Shown here: positions 24,380 to 36,247 of the stretch, in pieces
Layout: the number at the start of each line of letters is the position of its first letter
Position numbering within the stretch: position 1 is the first letter of the stretch
Assembly (NCBI GenBank): GCA_026724425.1
Contig: JAIUCV010000009.1
Span: 16,193,294-16,257,293 of the forward strand
DNA from: Erythrophleum ivorense
Taxonomy: Eukaryota; Streptophyta; Magnoliopsida; Fabales; Fabaceae
Reading direction: 5' to 3'
DNA length: 64,000 nt
The notes under the pieces: generated by a model
Told to the model about the DNA's origin: nothing
Databases searched by the model: none
The model's input: the letters and a program-made list of their open reading frames with translations, nothing else
Position numbers and translations under genes: made by a program

Positions 24380-24850
24380 TAGGGAAAAAATTGTTTTTAC
24401 CTATAAAAAGTTGTAACTAGTCTTGTGAAAAAAAAGAGCCTTTTTCTTAATTTCTTTTTAAAAAACTTGACCAACAATTATCTAAATAATATATACAACA
24501 ACCTTATTTTAATTGAAATTCTCTCAAGAATATGACTTTTTTATTAAAATTATAACTAATCAAAAAAGATATTTCTTATAATTTTTATTTTAATATTCTT
24601 TATTTTGAGTTAAAATACTTCTTTTATTTTATTTTATAATTTTACTAAATTTACGACAATACTAGTAATTTTTTTTTTTAAAAATAGTAATGTAAATACG
24701 TTCCTCCAATGTTATGGACGAAAAACGTGGTGCCATGCTTAAAATCCCTTATTGCGAAAATTCTATTGCTTTTTTTTTTTTTGAACAAGTTAAACCATCT
24801 CATATTAATATACTAAGACCGCACATGGGTGGAGCATTTGCTCAACTTGA
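24380..24850 (+). repeat. Dispersed repeat, inverted copy at 62640-63150
   Basis: About 470 bp here aligns with the reverse complement of 62640-63150. Shared stretches include 'gttgtaact', 'ttgaccaacaat', 'ctaaataatatat' and 'gacaatactagt' in the same order. It lies right at the 5' edge of the LINE. No coding potential is seen; it is probably a non-autonomous transposon or LTR fragment. Confidence 0.7.
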
Positions 24851-26100
24851 GGCTTAGCTTGATGTTGGTACCAAACTTATTTTATAATCTCGGTAGCCTT
24901 GTATATAACCAAGCCCAAGCCAATTTGAATTTTTGGGTAAAAATTCAAATGACTTTAAAAAAATAAAATTTATATATAAGTTTTTATAAAATTACATATT
25001 ATCTTTAAAAAAATAATATTTTTATATAAACTATTGTAAAATTACATATTATCCTTAAAAGATAATAAAATTTTTATATAAACCCCTAAAAATAGTATAT
25101 ATATATATATATAATTCAGGCTAGCCAAAACTATTCAAAATATTCGATCCAGAACCTAATCCATATGGCTCGTTTCTCCCCCATTTTTGCTCAGCGTGAT
25201 TTGACCAAGCCAATGTGCATGCCTATAGCATAATTATGTTGTTTTTTTAATTAAAATGTTTATACACACACATTGTTTTAATTGGTTATATTTTTTATTA
25301 CTCGATGAATATGATCTTTTTTCTAATTAAAAAATGATTATATTAACCATGTAATATATATTTTATACACACACACACACACATTATTTTAATTGGTTGT
25401 ATTTTTTATTACTTAATGGATATGATCTGTTTTAATTAAAAATAATTATTTTAACCATGCAATATATATTTTAATTTTAGAAAATACTAGTATAAATTTT
25501 ATAATAGAAAAAAGAATGGTGTAATTAAATAATTTCTCTCAAGAAAATTAATATGAATTTGGTCTTTTAATTTTATCTTAAATTTTATTTTTTTCCCTTA
25601 ACTTTATTTTATTGTAATTTAGTTTTATTTTTTTCATTAATTTTATTTTGTTTAAATATAATTTTTTATCTTTAAAAAAACTATTCAAATATTTCTTATC
25701 CTTTAATATCATCAAATTAAAATGCTTAACCAAAAAAAAATCATATGTGACTTATCCATGACTTAACTTTAATAATCTCTCACTAACTAATAAGGAGCTA
25801 TATAAAACTTTTCTATTAAATAATTTGGTAGTATTAGCAAGAAAAAAAATATTTGAGTGATTTTTATAAAATTAAAAGATTATATTATAATAAAATAAAA
25901 TTAAGAGGCAAAAGAAAACTTAATATAAAGTTTAAAAAAATTAAATTGAAATATAATAAAATTAAAGTGACAAAAATAAAGTTTGTGATAAGTTAAGCCA
26001 ATATTTTAGCTTTTATTAAATTAAAACTTAGTAAGCAATTTTTTTAAAACAAGTAAACAAAATTATTTTAAAACAAGTGTGTTAAAAATTAAAATTACAT
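24851..26100. other. AT-rich intergenic DNA with small tandem repeats
   Basis: A ~56 bp unit ('aaaattacatattatc') repeats at about 24960-25085. A ~115 bp unit repeats at about 25262-25475, with 'ttttaattggtt' and 'attttttattact' in each copy and a (CA)n run between. No gene is seen. Confidence 0.6.
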
Positions 26101-27280
26101 GGTAGAATGAATTTTGCAAAAGAAATCAGGGTCAGTTTTGGTGTTGCGCTTGACCATATTGCTTCTTGTCTCTCTAACGCCGACTGTTGCAGCGTCGCTC
26201 TCGTTTATATCAGAAAAACGAGTTCGGTATCCCTTTCTTCGTATTTAGCTCATAGCAATAATGAGTTCCTCAGTCCCTTTCATCGTTCACTGAATCAAGG
26301 CTAACTTCTCGAAGAATTCCAACTTCATTGGTTAATTTTCGGTCATCTACGTGCACAACGGAATCTCATTCCCAAGCTTTCTCAAATCCAACACATAGCT
26401 TCAGCTACCTCTCTCTTTTTCTCTCTTGTTATAGGTTGCTTTTCAAAGTTTGTCCTGTGTTGTTGCTGTAGACCTTTGCCTTGGGTTGTCGCGTAATCTG
26501 GCAAGTTATCTGTAACTCACCGTCTTTGCCCAATTTTCATGTATTAAATGCGAGCCCTTATTTACTGTGTCTTTTTTATCTTGGTAATCTGATTTATTTG
26601 GGAAAAAATTAGGATAGTTTTGCCATTTGGTTTCGTATGAGTGTGATGCGAAGCTTGATGCTACGCTATGTGTATTTCCAAATCTCTTGCCATGCCTTTG
26701 TACGCATTAGAGGCATTTGCATTTATCTTACCTTATCAGGATCACATACTTTGAGGATAACTTCATTTTTCTTCTAGAGCCTTTTCAAGCTTGAAAAGAC
26801 CAACCTTTGCAGTAGTAATCCATTTCTAGAAATTCATCCTTTGATTTTTTTTTTTACAAAGTTGCAGTTAAGGTCATTACCATGGGCAAAACTTCATCCT
26901 ATACTTCCGTGATATTTTAGTCTATGGAAATATAAGTTGTACCATAAAAGACAGTTCATTATTTGCTTCTTAAAATTGATGGGTTGGATTACTGTTGTGG
27001 TTTTCTTACAAAGAGTAGTTTTTTTTTTCCCTCCTCCACGATACATTTTCAATTTATTCTTTCAGACGCCATGCTGCTTATATAATCACCCCATGAAACT
27101 GCAGGGCCTTATTATAAAGGAAGCTGAGTATATCCAACGTTACAGCTAGCTGCCCGTGCAATTAAGTGGCATTGACAATTGTTCCTTGTCTTCTTCTCTT
27201 GTCCGTCCTTGCAAAATCCTAAACCTTAAGCATTATAGAACTGCAATACCCAAGTAGAGGAAGAATATTAGGTACCATAA
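26101..27280 (+). other. Upstream region of the PPR pseudogene
   Basis: Less AT-rich than the flanks. It holds CT-rich stretches near 26400 that look like a plant leader. A 65-codon open frame at 26107-26304 shows no family motif and is not called. The region probably contains the old promoter and 5' UTR of the PPR locus. Confidence 0.4.
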
Positions 27281-28721
27281 ATGGGGAAAATCCAACCTAC
27301 ATTCCGCTCTGCAATTTCAAGCCGTTCCTCAGAAAAGTCTCCGCTTCTAGTTCCTGCAGAAACTTCACAATCAACTGTAACTCCATCTGCGAAGCCCCAT
27401 TATTTACCCAAGAAGACCTCCAATAAAAAGCCATCCCAAATTTCTTGAAAAGTGAAAGAACCCAGAATTCTGACTCTTCCACAACTCAAAAAGTGCTAAC
27501 ACTCTTCAAATCTCCAAGCTTATTATACGCCAAGGATGTTTTTGACTCAACATTAAAAGTTCAAAAACCTTTATTGACTGTTGTTTCTATAACTTTCGCC
27601 TTCAATCATATGTCTAAATCTCTACTGTCAATGATTCTGTTGCTTTTCTCTATCACATGATGAAAACCAATCCTTCTTTCTTGCCTGACCGATCAATATA
27701 CCCCATCTTGCTCTCCCAGTCCTGTAAAACACCCGATTTGAACCTTGCCCCTCTTCATTAAGCCCTGAATTTAATGGTCAGTAATGGTATAAACCCTAAA
27801 AATGTAACAACTGATATGGCTGTCCGATCACTCTGTTCTGTAGGTCGCTTAGTGCATGCAATTGAATTGGTCAAAGTATTATCCTTGAAACACTCAGCCC
27901 CTGACACTTACACTTTCAATTTTCTTGATAAACATTTGTGCAAATCCAGTACCTTGAGTACTGTCTGCAGTTTTATTGATGAAATGTGAAGCTCTTTTCA
28001 TATAAACCTGATCTTGCTACTTATACAATTTTGATTGATAATGTTCGTAATACCAAAAACTTACACAAGGCTTTGCGATTGGTGACCGTGCTCAGAGAGG
28101 AGGGATTTAAGCCTGACAGCTTTGTTTACAATACAATAATGAAGGGATACTTTATTCTAAGTAGGGGAAGTAAGGCAACTGAGGTTTATAATAAAATGAA
28201 GGAGGAAGGAGTGGGGCCTGTTCATGTCACTTACAACACTTCGACTTTCAGGTTACCAAAAGCTAGTCGAGTTAAGGAAGCTAAAAAGTTCTTGAGTATT
28301 GAGGTAGAAATGGGTCATTTCCCCAATAAGGTTGCATATACCTCACTAATGAATGGAATGTGCAGGGGGGGGAATGCCCTGAGTGCATTGGCATTGTTGG
28401 AGGAAATGGAAGCAAAAAGGTGCAGTCCAAATTCATGCACTTATAACACACTGCTACATAGATTGCTGCTATATGTATTGTGTAAGTAAAGGTTGTTGGA
28501 GAAGGCCTGTGGAGTGATGAAATCAAGTGGTCTGAAGCTTGAAACTGCTTCTTATGCTACATTTGTCCAGACACTGTAGGAATGGAAGAATTGTATAGGC
28601 TTATTAAGTGTTTGACTATGCAGTTGAGGGCAAGAGTTTGACAAAAGTCACTGCTTATTCAACATTAGAGAGCACACTTAAATGTCTGAAGAAGGTCAAA
28701 GAGGAAGGTCACACAAGTTGA
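27281..28721 (+). pseudogene. PPR protein pseudogene (P-class, organelle-type)
   Basis: A broken pentatricopeptide repeat gene, a family of RNA-binding proteins of mitochondria and plastids. The start is taken at 27281 (MGKIQPTFRSAISSRSS), a Ser-rich leader that could be a targeting peptide; that frame stops after 60 codons. Later frames carry a string of PPR motifs: PDTYTFNFL, PDLATYTILID (about 28005), PDSFVYNTIMKGY, VHVTYNT, NKVAYTSLMNGMC and NSCTYNTLLH. The remnant ends near GHTS and a stop at 28719-28721. At least three frameshifts or stops interrupt it (near 27445, 27660 and 28490). The organisation resembles short P-class PPR genes of the At2g17670 type; this is a family-level resemblance only. 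Confidence 0.85.
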
Positions 28722-29851
28722 TTGGTATGTCTCACTGTCTACTTAAAATTTTACCTAATTCATCGTCCTGAGGGCTTGTTGAATAGTTGATGTTGATAAT
28801 TTACTGTTGTGAGACACTATGAAGCACATGTGTATGTCCAAGGCTCCGTCTACTTGTGAAATATGTAATTTACAAATAATTGAATCTGTTCTCTTTGGAA
28901 ACTCCATGCAAATTTAACTAGGTATATTGTAATTTGAGGTATATGTCTTGTTCCAGTTTTAGATCATGTTATTGTTGTTGGGTTAAGTGAGATTGTAGTC
29001 CTTGGAAACCCTTGATTTATTGTTTATGGTTAGAACAAGTTGATTTTACTTAAGTTCTGTGATTAGGTTAACTATGGTAGTAGTCCATGAAAAACCTTTA
29101 GATAGACAGAGTTGCAATGTCTTAAATTTTCAGAGTGCTCATTTTCATGTTCCACACCCAGTCATGACAAGTGCCCTTTGTTTTTCTGCATCTTCTCCGA
29201 TGGTAATCTATTTTGGATAGTTAGAGTTAGTTTTTTCTCTTCATTGTGCAACGCATCAAGTTGGTACATGTGTTTTCACAAAAGATATTAATCCAAGTAA
29301 ATATTGGTCTGTCATTCTCGTTACCTGCCCTGTGATGCGAGGGCTGCTTAGCTGTGTTCCTCATTGGAACTGTGGCAAGTATTTCTTGACCATACATTGA
29401 GATTGCCTCGACAGCTAAACATGGAGACCACATGGATAAGCTTAATTGTTGCTTATTTACATTTGCAGTCTTACCAACAAGTTGTTGTGGTGGTACATAT
29501 AACATCTTTAGGCTGTCGGAGGGGTGTCTTGGCCGTCAACTTATAATCCTTTGCTTTGCACAAGCTTCCTGCAAAAGACAGCAAAGTCGAGTGTAAACTT
29601 AAGGTACTGAAACCAGTTGAAATTTCACGCTTTCAAGTTTTTAAGATATATGACTTAAGCCTCCACAACTTAGGATGAATCATGGGATTATTTGACCCTT
29701 CCTACCAGAACCTGTCCTCATATACCCTTTATGAGATCTGTCTATATCATAGTTATCGAATCGCAATTCTAATCATGCATCGGAACGTTGATTTTTGAAT
29801 AATGAATTGTAAATTATATCGAATCATAAGATGTAAAAATATAGTTAAAAT
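28722..29851. other. 3' flank of the PPR pseudogene; no gene seen
   Basis: No open frame with a recognisable motif. It probably includes the old 3' UTR of the PPR locus. The large inverted repeat starts at about 29852. Confidence 0.4.
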
Positions 29852-32436
29852 TGTAATTATCGAAATTGTTCGATTCATGATTTAAGATATATAGATCAAT
29901 ACAATTCAAATAGCCAACAATACAAATCACCATTTTAATCAATTTTTCGCTTAAATTGTGCATTTGAATTGCCTAAATCGCACAAATTAAGTCAAAAATT
30001 GCGGTTCAGAGATGTCTGACAATTCAAAAGCTGATCTTGCATCAGGTTATGAAATCAAGTTCTTCATGATCCAATGCACCCGCATGAAAGAAGATGTCAC
30101 TATTATTTTTTTTCTTTTTTTCTTTCTTAAATCCTTCACTAAATGTGCACATTGTGAGACGAAAGGAAGGAAGTGGTTCATTTAAAGAAACTTCTTTTTG
30201 GTATTTGCAATTATTTTAAAATAAAATACATTTTTATTATATTTTAATTTTAATTTAATTGAATAAAAAATTGAAAACTTATATCTTTTATCTTCTTTGA
30301 ATTAGGAAGTTACAATTTTAAATTTAATAAAATAATAAGTTAAAAATTAATATCCTTTATCTCTTTTATATAAAAGTTTTAAATTTATTAAATTAAAAAA
30401 TAATATCCCTAATTCTCTTTTAATTAAAAATTTGAAAATTTAAGTTTAATTAAATGAAAATTGATGTGCTTTACCCTCTTATAATTAGATTTTTACTGCT
30501 ATATATAACTAAGGATTTATGATTTTTTTTTTAAATAGAAAACATTTAAAATTATACTTTAATTTAAACTTAATTGAATAAAAAATATTAAAAACTCATA
30601 TCGCTAATCTTATTTTAATTAGAAGGCTACAACTTTAAATTTAATAAAATAATAAATTAAAAATTGATATCTTTTGTCCATTTTAAGTTAGAATTTTAAA
30701 CTTACTAAGTTAGAAACTAATATAATCCTTTATCCTCTTTTAACTAGAAGTGTTCAACTTTAAACATAATTAAATAAAAATTAATGTACTTTATCCTTTT
30801 TTTAATTAGAAGTATATCATTACAGGAAACTAAAACTATCGCATATATATATATATATATAACAGATAAAAGTTTTTTACCCTCAATCATAAAGTTAGTC
30901 CTAAAAAATTATTCTCCTGTGCTAAGCAACATTCTCTGTAGACTAGTGCTAGATGAGAAAAATAATATTATTAAGTTATGGCTCCTAATTTTATTTTCAA
31001 TTATTTTTAAATTCTTATTTTTTCTTCTTATAGATTAAGTTATGACTCTAAAAAAAATGATAAAAGATATAGTTTGGGATTATTGCAAGTCTCTTGACAC
31101 TTAGTTATATGTTAAATATAACTATTATCCCAACTAAATGATGTCTCACCCTAAATGCTCCCAAACTATGTCTTTCATCACTTCTTTTTAGTAATCATAA
31201 CTTAATCTATAAGAAGAAAAAATAAGAATTAAAAAAGTAATTGAAAATAAAATTTAAAAAGTTTAATAATATTATTTTTTTCTCCTAGCACTAGCCTACA
31301 AAAAATGTTGCTTGAGGTCAAAGAGTGTTGCTTAGTATAAGAGAATAGTCTCTTATAGCTAACTTTATGATTGAGGGTAAAAAATTTTATGTGATGGTTT
31401 TAGTTTCATGTAATAGTAGAATTCTAATTAAAAGAGGATAAAAAACATCAATTTTTATTTAATTAAATTTAAAGTAGCACACTTCTACTTAAAATAGAAT
31501 AAGGGATTATATTAGTTTTCTAGCTTAATAAGTTTAAAAGTCTAACTTAAAATGGATAAAAGATATCAATTTTTAACTTATTATTTTATTAATTTTAAAG
31601 TTGTAGCCTTCTAATTAAAATAAGATAAGGGATATGAGTTTTTATTTTTTTATTCAATTAAGTTTAAATTAAAGTATAATTTTAAATATTTTCTATTTAA
31701 GAAAATCGTAAATCATTTGTTACATGTTGTAGTAAAATTCTAATTATAAGAGAATAAATTACATCAATTTTCATTTAATTATATTTAAAGTTTTAAACTT
31801 TTAATTAAAAGAGAATTAGGGATATTACTTTTTAATTTAATAAATTTAAAACTTTTATCTAAAAGAGATAAAGGATATTAATTTTTAACTTATTACTTTA
31901 TTAAATTTAAATTGTAACTTCCTAATTCAAAGAAGATAAAAGATATAAGTTTTTAATTAAATTAAAATTAAAATTAAAATATAATAAAACATTTTTTATT
32001 TTAAAAAATTGCAAATACCAAAAAGAAGTTTCTTTTCATTTATCAAGTCCTTTCATCTCCATTCAGCTGATCCAATCACATGAAGCTAAATGAATCGCTT
32101 CCTTCCTTTCATCTCACTAGGTGCACGTGATATAGTCATGCCATTGCAACCATTCAATGAAGGATTCATAAAAGGAAAAAAAAAAAAACATAACAATGGC
32201 GTCTTCTTCCTCCTGCAAATGCATTGGGTCATGAAGAACTTGACTTTGTGACACGACGCAGAATAGGCTTCTAAATCGTCTAACATCTCTAAATTGCCAT
32301 TTCCGACTCAATCCATGTGATTCAAATGCACAATTCAAGCCAAAAACCTATTCAAACAATAATTTGTATCTTTGGTTATCCGAACCATATTGATTTGTAC
32401 ATCTTGAATCATAAAGCGAATAATTTCAATAACTAT
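29852..32436. repeat. Giant inverted repeat (hairpin), arms ~1.23 and ~1.28 kb
   Basis: Left arm 29852-31079 pairs with right arm 31159-32436 around a ~79 bp loop. Matched marks from outside inward are 'ttcttcatgatccaatgca' against its complement near 32220, 'aaaccaaaaagaagtttctt'-type sequence at about 30190 and 32020, repeated 'aaaagaggataa' segments, and 'agtttggga' (31071-31079) against 'tcccaaact' (31159-31167). The arms differ by scattered substitutions and small indels. The interior is built of ~100 bp AT-rich subrepeats. No transposase is encoded; small open frames near 32100-32338 show no family motif. Such structures are foldback transposons or arise by inverted duplication. Confidence 0.85.
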
Positions 32437-33914
32437 AGTCTATATGTTCTTGCAAACTCTAATTTTGACATCATTTGTTCAATTTTTTGGTTTCATAATG
32501 TGTGACCATACTCGTCTTTTGTGACATTGATACACAAATATTATATGGCAAAAAATAAAATAAAAAAGTTTTTTTTCTAGGCAGATTTGTACAAAAGAGA
32601 ATGCTTCCATCTAATTTTAGTAGAAATTGGAAATGATGGAAGTAGCTATTTCAATACTCGACAGAAACAACTTGTCATTCCTAATGATTTGCAAGATTTC
32701 TTTTTTTAGAAAAAAAATAGTTTTTCAAAGATGATTTCAATAACAATTGACTCTAAAATTTTTAGCATCATTTTACTACATGAAAATTTTATTTTATTTT
32801 AACCCAATAAAATATCTATTCATCTGGAGCAAAATAAAATTTGAAGTACAAAAAGTGATACAAAACTTTCTGAAGTGAGTCAATTGATATTAGTATATTT
32901 TTGGAGGATTAAATGCAATTTTCTACATTTTAGAACTCTTTGCTCAAATTATTGGAGATAGCAAAAATTCTGAAAAAAATTACAATCAAAGACCTAGATG
33001 CTATAAAATTTACAATGAAAGATCTTAAAAATTAAAATTACCATTAAAAACTATTATTACCATTGGTTATACTCTCCTATACCCGATAGTAAATTTCTTA
33101 AAATCAGTAGTAAAATTTCTTAAAACTCAATAGTAATAATGGTTCTAAAAAATAATTTAAATTTTTAAAATCTTTCACTGTGTAAATCTTATAATATCTG
33201 GGTCTTTTATTATAATTTTTCCAAAATCCTGTTTCTCCATGTGTGACGGGCGAAGGGGACATGTGCAGATTCCTGCATATATGCAAATGGTATTGCTGTG
33301 CTGTCATAATATTTTTGTTTGTATTGTACCTCTGTCAGGGAAATCGTATTATTCCCAATAAACGAACAATCCCTGGAAACCTAAGCCTCAAGCACATGGT
33401 CAACAGAAAGTACAGAATTAATTATCTTCTTTGCATTATGGAAGTGAGAAGAAATAACCTCATATTTCCTCACATGAAGACCTGGATTCTAGTTCTATAT
33501 CAAGTTAGATTCTATCTTGTTTATCATTTTTCTTTTGACCCTTTCTAATTCCTTTTCTTGTACAACGAATTTATATCTTCTTTTGTTATCAAATATTCAA
33601 GAATCATGCACTGCCAGGTTTGGTTTACATTAACAATGCAACTTACAAGATTACGTCTGGAGAAGATCATACTGCTAGTGATTGGGGTGACAAGGCATGC
33701 CGCTCTTAAACAATTTATTCTGTGCCAAATGTTGCCAACGGAATGAACATTATACTAAGGCAAGCGTTTAGGATTATAAGCTGTTTGCTAGAATGCCTGA
33801 GATCTTCAAAATGGGTAGATCGACACGGATTTTTGCTACACAAAGACAACATTTCTTGGCATGAAGGGCCCATGACGTTCCTCATCCCAAGGTTATATGC
33901 ATTGGAAAATTGAA
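32437..33914. other. No gene recognised
   Basis: AT-rich to about 33230, then less so. Open frames at 33243-33548 and 33558-33913 are short and show no motif I recognise. The last part leads into the segment that is repeated at the window start. Confidence 0.4.
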
Positions 33915-34047
33915 ACCAATTTCCATTCAAGCCTATCTTACTCATTCCATTATCAGAAACACACAGCAAATGTCCGATTTATACCCAACTTCTAAAGTTT
34001 ATTGCCATGTTAGATCCATTAGCTTGCCTTCTAGACTACACCTACCT
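33915..34047 (+). repeat. Segment repeated at 1-153
   Basis: A near-identical copy of the first ~150 bases of the window. Here it lies directly upstream of the DUF241-family pseudogene, and there it abuts the segmental duplication. Confidence 0.75.
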
Positions 34048-34069
34048 CTCAGAAGATTATAATGGAGCC

Positions 34070-34890
34070 AGAGAAGCTAAAGACTTGGGATTCCACGGCA
34101 GCTTCAGCAGACGCACAAATTCTTCTCTACGAGTTAAGACTTTCAAAGCAGGTTTGAAATGGCTTGCAGAGCTGTATAACTGTGTCTATCAATTCCTTGA
34201 TTCCCACTCACTCAATAGGTTCTCCATTATCATCAAGAAGAGGAGCATTTAGAGAAGGCACTTGACTTGTCAGTTGGGTTGCTTGATGTTTGTGGGTCAG
34301 CAAGAGAATTGTTGTTGTTGATGAAAGAATAAGTACAAGACCTTCAGTCATTGTTGCGAAGAAAAGGTCTAGATTCAAGCGTCAAAGCCCAGATTAATGC
34401 TTATATTTGCTTCAGGAGGAAGCAGAGAAAGGACATCTCAAAGAGCATTAAATAATTGAAAACAATGGAAAGCAGCTTTATTAAATCTACCATTTATTTA
34501 ATGTAGATCACCATCTATGGATGATGATCAAAGTGCTAAGAGAATTGAGTTGTATCATAATCTTATTCTTTAGAAAACGCTTAATTTTTTTGTACGTACC
34601 AGTATTGAAGAAAATCACTTGTGGGTGGTCATTGATATCCAGAATGGTGTTCGCTAGATATGGTAGAGAGAAGAGGATCATTAGTGAGATGGCAGTCCTC
34701 GATATTGCTCTCTGTTCTTTCCATAGACGCATTAGGGAATCTGATCTACATGTAGTAAAGAGGAGGCTACAAGAACTAGATGGGAGCATTGGAGAGTTGG
34801 AGGCAGATCTAGATTGCTTATTCACGTGCCTAATACAACAAACACTGTCGCTTCTTAATCTTTTCACACCCCAGATTCTCAACTCTTTAC
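34070..34890 (+). pseudogene. DUF241 (Arath241) family pseudogene
   Basis: This plant-specific family has unknown biochemical role. Three successive frames carry its blocks in the right order. 34100-34235 has SSLRVKTFKAGLKWLAELYN, CVYQFLDSHS. 34237-34455 has EEHLEKALDLSVGLLDVCGS, ARELLLLMKE, a stop, then VQDLQSLLRRKGLDSSV. 34505-34890 has MIKVLRELS, GWSLISRMVF, LDIALCSFHRRI, RRLQELDGSIGELEADLDCL and a SLLNLF end. The combined length is near the family norm of roughly 280 residues. The frameshift near 34235 and stops near 34330 and 34455 kill it. No conventional start region was identified. Confidence 0.8.
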
Positions 34891-36242
34891 ATTTAATTTG
34901 TAACATTTCGGAACACTCAGGTTTTTACTTAATTAGAAAAATTCTATTACTGTATATTATTATACAATTGATAACTGTAATTAAGTATTTGGAAAAATTA
35001 AGTTTATTCACTTTCATCTTTGTTCCAATTGCAATGTTCTTTATAATTAATATAAAATTGCACTACAATAATCTAAATCATATCTAAATATTGTTGAGTC
35101 TAACTTTAGCTACACAAGATTACTAAATACTCTTTCTATTGTTTAATAAGAAATGTTGTTACACTCAAAATGCGATTGCAAGGTCCTAAAAAGAAAATTT
35201 TGATTTTCGTAACAAAAACTAATTAAAATGGAATTGTTACCAAAATTTTAAATGTTAAAAGCAAATTTTTTTTTTAAAAAATATAATTTGCAAAATAGAA
35301 ATGGATTCAAAAATTAATTGTGTTAAGAATGTGTTAGACATCTTACAACATTTATTACTAAAAATTATTATCCCAAGTTAATTGTACATAATTAATACGT
35401 CCTTAATTATCAATCAACTACAGAAATAGAAAAAAAAAGTAAGAAAAAGAAAAAAGAGAAAAAAGTTCATTTATAAGGACTACTTAACCTAAGATGAGAA
35501 CCTAAACCATATGTGTCTTAAAAAAAAAAAGATCAAAATTCACATTATTTGATAGGGTAAAAATCTAAGGTAATTTGTTAGTAATTTGTAATTTTTGATG
35601 AAAGGAGAAAAAAAATAAGAATTAATGTATCTTCACAAATAAAATAGCTTTAAAGTTGGTTAATGTGCTTTAATTTGGATAATCTGAATTAATTCCATTT
35701 CTTTCCTTTCTTCATTTTTTTCTATTTTTTTGGATTTTGGAAAATAAGATTCTCATTTGAGTTTTAATTTTGAAAAAAAAAAAAAAATTCCAAGGGCTTC
35801 TAATGGAAAATTGATATTTTAGATTTTTAAATTGATTTTTAATTCTTGTAATTTTATCACAAGAGAAATTTGATGAAAATTCTAAAATAAGTGAAAAGGA
35901 AAGTTATTTACTTTTAAATAAATTGATGTTTCATTTTTGGATTTTTTTTTACAAAACAAAAACATGGGTCATTGAAACCTGTCTTTCATGACAAAATTCT
36001 TTGAGTGCAACTTAACAAGCTTTGTGTAAAATCTAATAAGGCAGATGTCTCACATGGCCTCTGTTAGTTAGCACTCTATGCATCTAAAAAAACAAAGAAT
36101 CTCACATGATAAAATTGTAAAAAATAAAATAAAGATAAATGATAAGATTAAAAATAAAATTATATTATTAAGATAGTCATGCAAGAAATATGTGTATGTT
36201 GTACTCACTCAAATAACCTTTTGCTCAAGCATGTTACAAGTG
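34891..36242. other. AT-rich intergenic DNA
   Basis: No gene or repeat family was recognised between the DUF241 remnant and the solo LTR. Confidence 0.4.
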
Positions 36243-36247
36243 TGAAG

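Noticed and set aside
33243..33969. Open frames of 60-100 codons on both strands upstream of the DUF241 remnant
   Set aside because: No recognisable motif, mutual overlap and no splice context. They may be remnants but cannot be named.
34508..34906. Minus-strand open frame of 132 codons
   Set aside because: It is antisense to the C-terminal block of the DUF241 pseudogene, which has clear family motifs on the plus strand.
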